A stretch of DNA of 51,478 bases from Burkholderia cepacia. Lineage in GTDB: Bacteria; Pseudomonadota; Gammaproteobacteria; Burkholderiales; Burkholderiaceae. The stretch is from NCBI RefSeq assembly GCF_001039005.1, contig NZ_LDWR01000032.1, positions 1-51,478 on the forward strand, read 5' to 3'. Position 1 is the stretch's first letter; each line of letters starts with the position of its first letter. The position numbers and the translations under genes are program-made. The notes beneath the pieces were generated by a model. That model made no database searches. It worked only from the letters and a program-made list of their open reading frames with translations, and was not told the DNA's origin. Shown here in pieces: positions 16,150 through 24,449 of this stretch.

Positions 16150-17082
16150 ATGACGTTCCCCACCGCCGTCAAGATCGTCGAAGTCGGCCCGCGCGACGGG
16201 CTGCAGAACGAGAAAACCTTCGTGCCGACCGACGTGAAGATCGCGCTCGTCGACCGCCTGTCGCGCGCCGGCTTTCGCAACATCGAGGCCGCGTCGTTCG
16301 TATCGCCTAAATGGGTGCCGCAGATGGCCGACGGCGCCGACGTGATGGCCGGCATCGAGCGCCGCGCGGGTACGGTGTACTCGGTGCTCACGCCGAACCT
16401 GAAGGGTTTCGAGAACGCCCTCGCCGCGCGCGCCGACGAAGTCGTGATCTTCGGCGCGGCAAGCGAGGCGTTCTCGCAGCGGAACATCAACTGCAGCATC
16501 GCCGAGAGCATCGCGCGCTTCGAGCCCGTCGCGAAGGCCGCGAAGGATGCGGGCCTGCGGCTGCGCGGCAGCGTGTCGTGCGCGCTCGGCTGCCCGTATC
16601 AGGGCGAGGTGCCGGTCGCATCGGTCGTCGACGTCGTCGAACGCTTCGCGGCGCTCGGCTGCGACGAGATCGACATCGCCGACACGATCGGCGTCGGTAC
16701 GCCGAACCGCACGCGCGAAGTGCTCTCGGCCGTCACGCGCGTGTTCCCGCGCGAACGCCTGTCGGGCCACTTCCACGACACCTACGGCCAGGCGCTCGCG
16801 AACATCTACGCGGCGCTGTTCGAAGGGATCGAGATCTTCCACGCGTCGGTCGCCGGCCTCGGCGGCTGCCCGTACGCGAAGGGCGCGACCGGCAACGTCG
16901 CGACCGAAGACGTGCTGTACCTGCTGCAGGGCCTCGGCATCGACACCGGTGTCGATCTCGAGCAGGTGGTCGCCGCCGGCGACTTCATCTCGAACGCGAT
17001 CGGCCGCACGAACGTGTCGCGCGCCGGCCGCGCGCTGATCGCCAAGGCGCAGAGCGCGGCCGACGCCGCGAACTGCGTCTGA
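16150..17082 (+). CDS. mvaB: Hydroxymethylglutaryl-CoA lyase
   Basis: A 310-residue TIM-barrel lyase that cleaves HMG-CoA to acetoacetate and acetyl-CoA, the last step of leucine degradation. GPRDGLQNEK near the N-terminus carries the metal and substrate residues, HFHDTYGQAL the metal-binding histidines, and AGLGGCPYAKGATGN the signature with catalytic C240. AGGAGACAACC precedes the ATG. Length is typical. The other leucine-degradation genes are not in this window; Burkholderia often keeps this gene apart from the liu cluster. Confidence 0.95.
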   Translation: MTFPTAVKIVEVGPRDGLQNEKTFVPTDVKIALVDRLSRAGFRNIEAASFVSPKWVPQMADGADVMAGIERRAGTVYSVLTPNLKGFENALAARADEVVIFGAASEAFSQRNINCSIAESIARFEPVAKAAKDAGLRLRGSVSCALGCPYQGEVPVASVVDVVERFAALGCDEIDIADTIGVGTPNRTREVLSAVTRVFPRERLSGHFHDTYGQALANIYAALFEGIEIFHASVAGLGGCPYAKGATGNVATEDVLYLLQGLGIDTGVDLEQVVAAGDFISNAIGRTNVSRAGRALIAKAQSAADAANCV

Positions 17083-17108
17083 CCCCGGCATTCCATGGAT
17101 TCCTCAAT

Positions 17109-17615
17109 ATGACGACACCTGCTTCATTCGATTCCCTCCCTGATTCCGCGCGGCGCGTCGCGCTGCTGCTGCGCGAGCGCGGACATGCGAAAGGCATCGT
17201 GATGCTCGCCGAAACCGGCAAGACCTCGGCCGAGGCCGCGGCCGGGCTCGGCTGCTCGGTCGCGCAGATCGCGAAGTCGATCCTGTTTCGCCGGCAGTCG
17301 GACGGCGCGCCCGTGCTGGTGGTCGCGAGCGGCGTCAACCGGGTCGACGAGAAGAAGGTCGCCGCGCAGGTCGGCGCGGTCGGCCGCGCGGACGCGAAGT
17401 TCGTGCGCGACAACACCGGTTACGCGATCGGCGGCGTCTGCCCCATCGGCCATCTCGTCGAACCCGTCACGCTGATCGACGCCGATCTGCTCGAGCTCGA
17501 CAGCCTGTGGGCCGCCGCCGGCCATCCGCACGCGGTGTTCAACCTGTCGCCGCACGAACTCGTGTCGCTGACGGGCGCGCCGGTCGCGGATGTCGCATTG
17601 CGGGACCAGGCATGA
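17109..17615 (+). CDS. YbaK/ProX-type aminoacyl-tRNA editing protein
   Basis: A 168-residue protein of the YbaK/aaRS-associated family, free-standing domains that hydrolyse mischarged tRNAs. Hallmarks include AQIAKSILFRR, the conserved lysine in VDEKKVAAQVG, and the GYAIGGVCPIGHL loop followed by HAVFNLSPHELVSLTGA. The start codon has no strong ribosome site and lies 26 bp past the lyase gene. Its stop overlaps the start of the DUF1289 gene (ATGA), so the two are coupled. The amino acid edited is not predictable. Confidence 0.9.
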   Translation: MTTPASFDSLPDSARRVALLLRERGHAKGIVMLAETGKTSAEAAAGLGCSVAQIAKSILFRRQSDGAPVLVVASGVNRVDEKKVAAQVGAVGRADAKFVRDNTGYAIGGVCPIGHLVEPVTLIDADLLELDSLWAAAGHPHAVFNLSPHELVSLTGAPVADVALRDQA

Positions 17616-17824
17616 GCGACGTGCCGGTGGCAGTGGTAGTCGGCACGGTCGCATCGCCGTGCACGGACGTCTGCAGGATCGATCCGCGCACCGACTGGTG
17701 CGCGGGCTGCCTGCGCACGCGCGGCGAGATCAAGGAGTGGCGTGCGTCGGACGACGACGCGAGGCGCGCGCTGCTCGCGCGGCTCGATGCGCGGCGGCGC
17801 CTGATCGCCGGCAGCGAGACATAA
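17612..17824 (+). CDS. DUF1289 cysteine-rich small protein
   Basis: A 70-residue protein with the DUF1289 pattern SPCTDVC...WCAGCLRTRGEI...W. Four cysteines (about residues 17, 21, 30 and 33) could bind a metal or an Fe-S cluster. It overlaps the upstream YbaK-like gene by 4 bp. Function of the family is unknown; the coupling hints at a role near tRNA quality control, which is inference. Confidence 0.88.
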   Translation: MSDVPVAVVVGTVASPCTDVCRIDPRTDWCAGCLRTRGEIKEWRASDDDARRALLARLDARRRLIAGSET

Positions 17825-17856
17825 AAAAAAGCCGTTCAGCCTCACGGGCGAACGGC
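17823..17856 (-). terminator. Rho-independent terminator (minus strand)
   Basis: Arms GCCGTTC (17831-17837) and GAACGGC (17850-17856) with a 12-nt loop, followed on the minus strand by eight T residues (complement of 17823-17830). It lies about 220 bp past the stop of the EamA transporter and abuts the convergent DUF1289 gene. The 222 bp between it and that stop hold nothing I recognise. Confidence 0.85.
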
Positions 17857-18078
17857 GTCGAGATCGGAATCCTGTGAACGTGATCAACGTCACAGCCCGC
17901 ATCATACGAGCGACGCGGCCGCATTGCATCGGGTGTTTCCCTACAACTTCTTACAGCGTTTTTCACGCGTGCGCGCGGGCCCCTTTCGGGTGCAATCCGC
18001 GCGCAATCCTCGTTCCCGACCAACACACCAGGCAAGCCGCGGCGATGCCCCGCAGCGGCGCCGAATCGTACGATCGTT

Positions 18079-18990
18079 TCAGTTGCCGACCGCCGCGCGA
18101 CGCACGGGCACGATGCGCCAGCCGAGATTCACGCCGGCCGCCGCGAGCAGGATCAGCAGCGCGCCGAACACCTGCGTCCACGCGAGCGTCTGCCCGAACG
18201 CGACGTGATCGACGACGATCGCGACGACCGGATAGACGAACGACAACGCACCGGTCATCGCGGTCGGCAGCTTCTGGATCGCGCCGTACAGCAGCACATA
18301 CATCAGGCCCGTGTTCACGACGCCGAGCACGACGAGGTCGAGCCACTGCGCGGCGGTCGCCGGCAACGTGCCGAAGTGCGCGAACGGTGCGAGCAGCACG
18401 ACGCCGAGGCCGGCCTGCAGCAGCGCGAGCAGATGCGGCGGCGTGCCCTTCAGGTGCTTCGTGACGATCGACGAGATCGCATACAGGAATGCCGCGCCGA
18501 GCGACAGCGCGACGCCTTCCAGATATTCGCCCGGCACCGCGAGCACGGCGGGTTCGACCCGCACCACGAAGACGAGCCCGGCGAACGCGAGCGCGAGCGC
18601 GAGCCACGCGATCGTCGACGCGGAGATCCGTTCGCGGAACACGATCGCGCCGAGCGCGACGAGCATGAACGGCTGCGTGTTGTAGACAGCGGTCGCCATC
18701 GAGATCGACGCGCGCGAATAGGCGGCGAACAGCAGCAGCCAGTTCGCGACGATCGCAACGCTGCCGAGCGTCGCGAGCGCGAGCATCCGCGGCGAGAACA
18801 GCGAGCGGCGCAGGAAGCCGAACGCCGCGCAGACGATCGCGAGCGTCGCCGCGCCGAACAGGCAGCGGAAGAACACAACGTTCGTCAGCGGCTGCTTCGA
18901 CGACATCACCAGCCAGCCGATCGTGCCGGACATCATCATCGCGACGATCATCTCGGCGGCACCGCGGCGCATTTCATTCGAGGCCATCAT
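18079..18990 (-). CDS. EamA/DMT-family transporter
   Basis: A 303-residue inner-membrane protein with ten predicted hydrophobic helices in two EamA repeats (about residues 13-145 and 160-292), the usual RhaT/DMT layout. FRCLFGAATLA and ATAVYNTQPFMLVALGA mark the first repeat, SFVYPVVAIVVDHVAFGQ the second. ACGGAGTTC precedes the ATG. It is divergent from an Lrp/AsnC regulator across 109 bp, a common arrangement for amino-acid or drug/metabolite exporters of this family. The substrate is not predictable. Confidence 0.9.
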   Translation of the reverse strand: MMASNEMRRGAAEMIVAMMMSGTIGWLVMSSKQPLTNVVFFRCLFGAATLAIVCAAFGFLRRSLFSPRMLALATLGSVAIVANWLLLFAAYSRASISMATAVYNTQPFMLVALGAIVFRERISASTIAWLALALAFAGLVFVVRVEPAVLAVPGEYLEGVALSLGAAFLYAISSIVTKHLKGTPPHLLALLQAGLGVVLLAPFAHFGTLPATAAQWLDLVVLGVVNTGLMYVLLYGAIQKLPTAMTGALSFVYPVVAIVVDHVAFGQTLAWTQVFGALLILLAAAGVNLGWRIVPVRRAAVGN

Positions 18991-19031
18991 GAACTCCGTT
19001 GAAGAGAGTGGATGACTTCGATTCTAGAAAC

Positions 19032-19092
19032 TTGCTTTCGTCGCAACCATGGCTAAACTGAAGTGAAATAACCGATTCACCTTCGAAAGCAA
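19032..19092. promoter_or_regulatory. Long-spaced 9-bp inverted repeat in the EamA/Lrp divergent gap
   Basis: TTGCTTTCG (19032-19040) and CGAAAGCAA (19084-19092) are perfect reverse complements whose centres lie 52 bp apart, close to five helical turns. They flank the 109-bp divergent promoter region. Lrp-type octamers bind several in-phase half-sites, so this pair could let the adjacent Lrp protein wrap the region. The second arm ends 7 bp before the lrp start. Confidence 0.45.
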
Positions 19093-19099
19093 AGCGATC

Positions 19100-19591
19100 A
19101 TGCCGAAACGCCTTTCCCCGCCTGCCGTCACGTCGCTCGACGCGACCGACCGCGCGATCCTCGCGGCGCTTGCCGACGACGCGCGCATCGCAACCAGCGA
19201 ACTCGCACGGCAGATCGGGCTGTCGGCACCCGCGACCGCCGACCGTGTGCGGCGGCTCGAGGCGCAAGGCGTGATCGCCGCGTTCACCGTCGAGCTCGAT
19301 CCGCGCGCGCTGGGCTACACGCTGCAGGCGATCGTCCGCGTGAAGCCGCTGCCCGGCCAGTTGCATCTGGTCGAGGAGTTGCTGCGGCGGATTCCCGAAT
19401 TCGTCGAATGCGACAAGGTGACCGGCGAGGACTGCTTCATCTGCCGGCTCTACCTGCGCACGATCGAGCACCTCGACGACATCCTGTCGAAGGTGACGGA
19501 GCGCGCGGAGACGAGCACCGCGATCGTGAAATCGACGCCCGTGCCGCGCCGGCTGCCGCCGCTCGCCGAGGACGACGGCGCGCACCGCTGA
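19100..19591 (+). CDS. Lrp/AsnC-family transcriptional regulator
   Basis: A 163-residue Lrp/AsnC regulator. The helix-turn-helix lies at about residues 13-60 (DATDRAILAAL, then ELARQIGLSAPATADRVRRL). The RAM effector domain follows (about 70-150) with GYTLQAIVRVKPLPGQ and GEDCFICRLYLRTIEHLDD, the usual ligand-interface region. Length is normal. It is divergent from the EamA transporter and presumably controls it in response to an amino acid, an arrangement known for many Lrp-exporter pairs. Confidence 0.92.
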   Translation: MPKRLSPPAVTSLDATDRAILAALADDARIATSELARQIGLSAPATADRVRRLEAQGVIAAFTVELDPRALGYTLQAIVRVKPLPGQLHLVEELLRRIPEFVECDKVTGEDCFICRLYLRTIEHLDDILSKVTERAETSTAIVKSTPVPRRLPPLAEDDGAHR

Positions 19592-19622
19592 GCGGGCGGC
19601 GCGCGCCGCCCGCGCGCGCCCC

Positions 19623-20519
19623 TTACGCGGCTGGGTCGCGCGCCTCGAAGAACGCGAGCAGTTCGTCGATCAGCGCGACGGGCGCCTCTTCCGGAATGTA
19701 GTGCCCGCACTCGAGCGCACGGCCGCTGACGTCGCGCGCGACGCGCCGCCATTCGTCGAGCGGATCGAAGCAGCGGCCGACGATCCCGTTCGCGCCCCAC
19801 AGCACGCGCAGCGGGCACGCGACCTTGTTGCCGCGTTCGAGGTCCGCACGGTCGTGCTCGAGATCGATCGTCGCCGACGCGCGGTAGTCCTCGCACATCG
19901 CATGCACGGCGCCCGGCTGCGCGAGCGCGGCACGGTACGCGTCGAGCGCCTCGGGCGCGAACGGCGCGAGCCCGGCGGACCGGTTGCCCATCACGCGCTC
20001 GATATACGCATCGGTATGCGCGCCGATCAGCGTCTCGGGCAGCGGCTCCGGCTGGATCAGGAAGAACCAGTGGAAATACGCGGTCGCGAACGCGCGATCG
20101 GTTTTCTCGTACATCGCGAGCGTCGGCGCGATGTCGAGCAGCATCATCCGCTCGACGGCGTCCGCGTGATCGAGCGCGAGCCGGTGCGCGACACGCGCGC
20201 CGCGATCGTGCGCACACACGTGGAACTGCTCGAAGCCGAAATGCCGCATCACGGCGACCTGGTCGGCCGCCATCGCACGTTTCGAATACGGCACGTGCTG
20301 CGCGTCGCTCGGCGGCCGGCCCGATGCGCCGTATCCGCGCAGGTCGGTGGCGATCACCGTGAAGTGATTCGCGAGCGTCGCGGCAACGCGATGCCAGATC
20401 ATGTGGGTTTGCGGATGCCCGTGCAGCAACAGAAGCGGCGGGCCCGTGCCTCCTTTGACACCGAAGATGTCGGTGTCCTGCACCGTCACGCGAAACGGTG
20501 CAAACGCCTCAAACGACAT
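19623..20519 (-). CDS. Haloacetate (fluoroacetate) dehalogenase-like alpha/beta hydrolase
   Basis: A 298-residue alpha/beta hydrolase whose active-site pattern matches fluoroacetate dehalogenase. Nucleophile D105 and arginines R106/R109 are in AHDRGAR, D129 in MLLDIAP, the halide pocket H150-W151 in AYFHWFF, Y212 in CEDYRAS, and catalytic H273 in ECGHYIPEE. From recall, the Burkholderia sp. FA1 enzyme uses D104, R105, R108, D128, H149, W150, Y212 and H271, so the spacing is nearly identical. LLHGHPQTHMIWHRVA holds the oxyanion region. No other dehalogenation genes are adjacent. The reaction is inferred from residues; related hydrolases with other substrates exist. Confidence 0.82.
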   Translation of the reverse strand: MSFEAFAPFRVTVQDTDIFGVKGGTGPPLLLLHGHPQTHMIWHRVAATLANHFTVIATDLRGYGASGRPPSDAQHVPYSKRAMAADQVAVMRHFGFEQFHVCAHDRGARVAHRLALDHADAVERMMLLDIAPTLAMYEKTDRAFATAYFHWFFLIQPEPLPETLIGAHTDAYIERVMGNRSAGLAPFAPEALDAYRAALAQPGAVHAMCEDYRASATIDLEHDRADLERGNKVACPLRVLWGANGIVGRCFDPLDEWRRVARDVSGRALECGHYIPEEAPVALIDELLAFFEARDPAA

Positions 20520-20671
20520 GGTTTATTTCTCGTTGGTTTGTTATGGCGGCTATTTTAGGAGCGCTTGCGCGTCTTCACAGTGGGGTAGCCACCAGAATCC
20601 GTAGAACGAGAACACTCACTCGATTGCCGCCACACCGCGCAGTTTGTTAAGCTCGCGTAGAATCGCACGAC

Positions 20672-20695
20672 CGTTCGTATTAATATGAGCGAACG
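20672..20695. promoter_or_regulatory. Inverted repeat CGTTCG-N12-CGAACG upstream of nitronate monooxygenase
   Basis: Arms at 20672-20677 and 20690-20695 flank the AT-rich TATTAATATGAG. It sits about 110 bp before the monooxygenase start and 150 bp from the divergent dehalogenase start, in a 284-bp gap. The layout resembles a TetR-type operator over a promoter. No regulator of that type is adjacent. Confidence 0.3.
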
Positions 20696-20803
20696 AAGTC
20701 GTTCCGCAGCTACACTCGAATCACCGTTCGAAACGCAAAGCATGGTGTCGGCGTCAGCGCGACCGCGCGGGTGCCGACCGCCCCTGGAGACTGGAGACAT
20801 CAC

Positions 20804-21763
20804 ATGGCATTGCCCACTGTCCTGCAGAACCTGACGCTGCCCGTCATCGCGTCGCCGATGTTCATCGTCAGCTACCCCGAACTCGTGCTCGCGCAATGCA
20901 AGGCGGGCATCGTCGGTTCGTTCCCCGCGCTCAACGCCCGTCCGGCCGAACTGCTCGACGAGTGGCTCACGCAGATTCAGTCGGCGCTCGCCGAGCACAA
21001 GGCGCAACACCCCGACGCGGTGATCGGCCCGATCGCGGTCAACCAGATCGTCCACCAGTCGAACGCGCGGCTCGAGCACGACGTGCGCGTCTGCGTCGAG
21101 CACAAGGTGCCGATCTTCATCACGAGCCTGCGCGCGCCGGCGCGCGAGATCGTTGACGCGGTGCACAGCTACGGCGGCATCGTGCTGCACGACGTGATCA
21201 ACCTGCGCCACGCGCAGAAGGCGCTCGAAGCCGGCGTCGACGGGCTGATCCTGGTCGCGGCCGGCGCCGGCGGCCACGCGGGCACGACGTCGCCGTTCGC
21301 GCTCGTCGGCGAAGTCCGCAAGATCTTCGACGGTCCGATCGTGCTGTCCGGCTCGATCGCGAACGGCGGCTCGATCCTCGCCGCGCAGGCGATGGGCGCC
21401 GATTTCGCGTACATGGGCACGCGCTTCATCGCGACGCAGGAAGCGCACGCGATCGACGACTACAAGCGCGCGATCGTCAACGCGAAATCCTCGGACATCA
21501 TCTACACGAACCTCTTCACGGGCGTGCACGGCAACTACATCCGCGAGAGCATCGAGAAGGCCGGCCTCGATCCGGAAGCGCTGCCGGAATCCGACAAGAC
21601 CAAGATGAATTTCGGCGGCGACAAGACGAAGGCGTGGAAGGACATCTGGGGTGCCGGCCAGGGCGTCGGCCTGATGGACGACTTGCCGAGCGTGGGCGCG
21701 CTCGTCGAGCGCCTGAAGCGCGAGTACGACGACGCGAAGGCGCGGCTCGGCATTACGCGCTGA
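20804..21763 (+). CDS. Nitronate monooxygenase (2-nitropropane dioxygenase family)
   Basis: A 319-residue FMN-dependent TIM-barrel enzyme that oxidises alkyl nitronates. Landmarks in order: VIASPMFIVSYPEL at the N-terminus, GIVGSFPALNARP, the phosphate-binding VAAGAGGHAGTTSPFALV, LSGSIANGGSILAAQAMGADF and YMGTRFIATQEAHA. Length is typical of class I enzymes. GGAGA lies 7 bp ahead of the ATG at 20804; the open frame to 20771 lacks a ribosome site. It ends before a bidirectional terminator. In many bacteria the role is detoxification of propionate-3-nitronate. Confidence 0.92.
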   Translation: MALPTVLQNLTLPVIASPMFIVSYPELVLAQCKAGIVGSFPALNARPAELLDEWLTQIQSALAEHKAQHPDAVIGPIAVNQIVHQSNARLEHDVRVCVEHKVPIFITSLRAPAREIVDAVHSYGGIVLHDVINLRHAQKALEAGVDGLILVAAGAGGHAGTTSPFALVGEVRKIFDGPIVLSGSIANGGSILAAQAMGADFAYMGTRFIATQEAHAIDDYKRAIVNAKSSDIIYTNLFTGVHGNYIRESIEKAGLDPEALPESDKTKMNFGGDKTKAWKDIWGAGQGVGLMDDLPSVGALVERLKREYDDAKARLGITR

Positions 21764-21818
21764 AGGATGCGGCGGCCATGATCCGACCGCCGCAACGACG
21801 ATTAACGCCGGACCAAAC

Positions 21819-21852
21819 AAAAAGCGCGAACCGCAATGGTTCGCGCTTTTTT
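21819..21852. terminator. Bidirectional rho-independent terminator
   Basis: Arms GCGCGAACC (21824-21832) and GGTTCGCGC (21838-21846) with a 5-nt loop, bordered by A5 on the left and T6 on the right. It can terminate both the plus-strand monooxygenase and the minus-strand lysR gene that converge here. Confidence 0.95.
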
Positions 21853-21881
21853 CATGGCCCCGTCGCAGCGGGACGCGCCGC

Positions 21882-22844
21882 TTAGCCTGTGCGCTTGATC
21901 CGCGTGATCGGCAGCACGCGCAGCCGCGACTCGATCGACGGGCACAGCGACTGCCCTTCGAAACGCGCCGCCAGGAAATCGACGAACGAACGCACCTTCG
22001 CGGACACGTGCCGGCGGCTCGCGTAGACCGCATAGATCGGCGCCTCGTGCGGCGGCACCGAATCGAGCAGCACCGGCACGAGCCGGCCGGATTCGATATC
22101 GTCGCCGACCACTTCGGTGCCGAGCAGCGCGATGCCCGCGCCCGCGAGCACGGCCGCACGCAGCCCTTCGAGATGGTTCACGATCAGGTTGCCGTTGAGG
22201 TTCACGCGCGACGCGGCCGCCGCATCGATCACCAGCGAGTCGAGCATCGTCGAATTCGAGTCGCGCCGCAGGTAGTTGTGGTGCGCGAGATCGGCGATCG
22301 TGTCGGGCGTGCCGTGCTTGTCGAGATACTCGGGCGACGCGACCAGCAGGATGTGTGCGGTCGCGATCTGCCGCGCGACCAGCGACGACGATTTCAAGCC
22401 GTTCGGCGCCGCACGCACCGCGACGTCGTAGCCTTCCTCGATCAGGTCGACCACGCGATCGGACAGCGTCATGTCGACGGTCACGTCCGGGAACCGGCCC
22501 GCGTAATCGGTAACGGCCTGCATCACGTGCCGCAACCCGAATGCGGACAGCGACGTCACGCGCAGCCTGCCTTGCGGCACCACGCTCGCGGCGCCGACGG
22601 CCTGCCCGGCTTCGTCGAGTTCGGACAGCGCCTGCACGAGGCGCTCGTAATATTCGCGTCCGGCCTCGGTAGGCGCGACGCGTCGTGTCGTGCGATGCAG
22701 CAGCCGTGCGCCGAGCTGCTGCTCGAGATGCATCACGTGCTTGCTCGCCATCGCAGCCGACATCTGCATGCGCTCGGCCGCGCCGACGAAGCTGCCCACT
22801 TCGACGACGTAGCGAAACACATTCATGCTGACGAGGGTATCCAT
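21882..22844 (-). CDS. LysR-type transcriptional regulator
   Basis: A 320-residue LysR regulator. The DNA-binding domain (about residues 1-62) reads MDTLVSMNVFRYVVEVGSFV, then AAERMQMSAAMASKHVMHLE and LGARLLHRTTRRVAPTEAG, typical of the CrgA/DsdC-like subgroup. The effector domain includes GRLRVTSLSAFG, DLIEEGYDVAVRAA and GAGIALLGTEVV. Length is normal. It converges on the nitronate monooxygenase gene; its own target is not clear from position, since the upstream neighbour is the porin on the same strand. Confidence 0.92.
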   Translation of the reverse strand: MDTLVSMNVFRYVVEVGSFVGAAERMQMSAAMASKHVMHLEQQLGARLLHRTTRRVAPTEAGREYYERLVQALSELDEAGQAVGAASVVPQGRLRVTSLSAFGLRHVMQAVTDYAGRFPDVTVDMTLSDRVVDLIEEGYDVAVRAAPNGLKSSSLVARQIATAHILLVASPEYLDKHGTPDTIADLAHHNYLRRDSNSTMLDSLVIDAAAASRVNLNGNLIVNHLEGLRAAVLAGAGIALLGTEVVGDDIESGRLVPVLLDSVPPHEAPIYAVYASRRHVSAKVRSFVDFLAARFEGQSLCPSIESRLRVLPITRIKRTG

Positions 22845-22929
22845 CGAACTAGCTCGTAATGACGGGGGAATGGTCCAATTACGAGATAGGGTAACAAAGG
22901 CGAGGAAACAGAAAGGTCAACAAAGGCAA

Positions 22930-22957
22930 AACGGCGCCGCGGGTGGCGGCGCCGTTT
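22930..22957 (-). terminator. Hairpin terminator downstream of the porin gene
   Basis: Perfect arms ACGGCGCCGC (22931-22940) and GCGGCGCCGT (22946-22955) with a 5-nt loop; on the minus strand TTTT then GCC follow. It lies about 70 bp beyond the porin stop. Confidence 0.75.
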
Positions 22958-23027
22958 CGGGCGGGAAAACATGTAGACGGGACGCGCGATTTCCGCGTGC
23001 GTCCGGCGCACCGATCGCGCGTGCGCG

Positions 23028-24104
23028 TCAGAACTTCGCGCGGATGCCTGCGCCGAACGTGTTGCCGCTCGACAGGCCGCTGATGTGGTCGTTCATGTAC
23101 GCCGCGTAGACGTCCGTGCGCTTGGACAGCGGATAGTCGTAGCCGACCGCCCAGGTCTGCCGCGTCTGGTCGAGGCCGCCGGCGTCACGCGAATACGCGT
23201 ACGACGCCATCGCGCTGCCCACGCCGAGCGGCACCGACACGCCGCCCTGCGCGGTGTTCACGTGCCAGCTGCCCGCGACCTGGTCATTCTTCGTATACAT
23301 GTACTGGCCGAACAGCTTCACGAGCTTCAGGTCGTAGGTCGCGCCGACCAGCGCGATGCCCTGGCTCTTCATGCCGGTGACGAGTGCGCTCAGGTCCTGC
23401 GGGCCGTTGTTGAAGTTCACGTACTGATACGTGGCGGTCGCCGCGAACGGGCCGTTCGCATAGTTGAACTGCGCGCTCCACTTCTTCGAACGGTTGTCGC
23501 CGGCCTGGTTGCCGAGCGCGTACATTGCGCCGAAATTCAGGCCACCGAACGACGGCGACGTGTACGACAGCGCGTTGTTCCAGCCCGAATCGCCCACCGC
23601 GCCCTGATCGCTCGGGTAGGTCGGGAACGTGCCGAGGCCGAGGAACACGTGATACACCATCGGCGAGAAGGTGTACGAGTCGTAGAACGGGTTGAACAGG
23701 ATCGTCGACAGGAACAGGTGCGTCGTCAGGCGGCCGGCCGTCACCGTGCCGTACGGCGAATCGATGCCGACATACGCGTTGCGCGCGAAGAACGTGTCGC
23801 CCTGGAAGCGGCCGAACTGGCCGTTCTGCGCGCGGAAGAAGCTTTCCAGCGTGAAGATCGCCTTGTAGCCGTTGCCGAGATCCTCGGTGCCGTGCAGGCC
23901 CCAGTACGACGTCGACATCCCGCCGCCGCTCACGTTCCACGCGCGGTCGCCGCCCGGGAACTTGGTTGCGCCGACCCATTCGTCGACCTGACCGTAGAGC
24001 GAAACGCTCGATTGCGCATGGACGGGAGCGGTAGCCGCCACGCAGGCGGCGGCTGCGATCAGCTTGACGGACGTGCGCGACGCACGGCGGGCGAATGCTT
24101 TCAT
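23028..24104 (-). CDS. Outer-membrane porin, Gram-negative (OmpC/Opc) type
   Basis: A 358-residue general-diffusion porin of the beta-proteobacterial 16-strand family. The signal peptide (about residues 1-30) ends PVHA-QSSVSLYGQVDEW, the standard mature start. GLHGTEDLGNGYKAIFTLES, RNAYVGIDSPYGTVTAGR and the terminal aromatic IRAKF (needed for BAM-assisted assembly) are all family signatures. TGGAGATCCC precedes the ATG at 24104. The frame is open upstream, but only this start gives a signal peptide. Expected to form trimers in the outer membrane; permeability unknown. Confidence 0.95.
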   Translation of the reverse strand: MKAFARRASRTSVKLIAAAACVAATAPVHAQSSVSLYGQVDEWVGATKFPGGDRAWNVSGGGMSTSYWGLHGTEDLGNGYKAIFTLESFFRAQNGQFGRFQGDTFFARNAYVGIDSPYGTVTAGRLTTHLFLSTILFNPFYDSYTFSPMVYHVFLGLGTFPTYPSDQGAVGDSGWNNALSYTSPSFGGLNFGAMYALGNQAGDNRSKKWSAQFNYANGPFAATATYQYVNFNNGPQDLSALVTGMKSQGIALVGATYDLKLVKLFGQYMYTKNDQVAGSWHVNTAQGGVSVPLGVGSAMASYAYSRDAGGLDQTRQTWAVGYDYPLSKRTDVYAAYMNDHISGLSSGNTFGAGIRAKF

Positions 24105-24449
24105 GGGATCTCCAGGTTTTGTCGAATAGTCGATAAGTGGCGCGAGCGTTGTTTTATGGAGCCGAGTGCTTGCGTCGTATGGGGCGCAGCCATCTTTACG
24201 GATCATTCGTCCGGTCAAAATTGCGCACACTTATTGCTGGTATAGCGCCAGCATTAACTTCGAGGAATCGATACATGGCCGGGTACACGTCGGCGGCCCG
24301 GCGCAAAAGCGACGGCGCGGCGGGACGGCGGCGTGGCACACGCGAGCCGGGCGCGAAAGATAGCGCAATGCGACGGGAAAATCAGCGGAAATCTGCGCGC
24401 GACTGTGGCGAATTCGCATCAGCCGGCGGGGGGACGAGCGCGCGGGCGC
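24105..24449. other. 345-bp upstream region of the porin gene
   Basis: Non-coding stretch between two minus-strand genes, expected to hold the porin promoter. I see one inverted repeat, TGCTGG (24236-24241) with CCAGCA (24249-24254), around an AT-containing spacer. No sigma-70 pair stands out. Confidence 0.5.
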
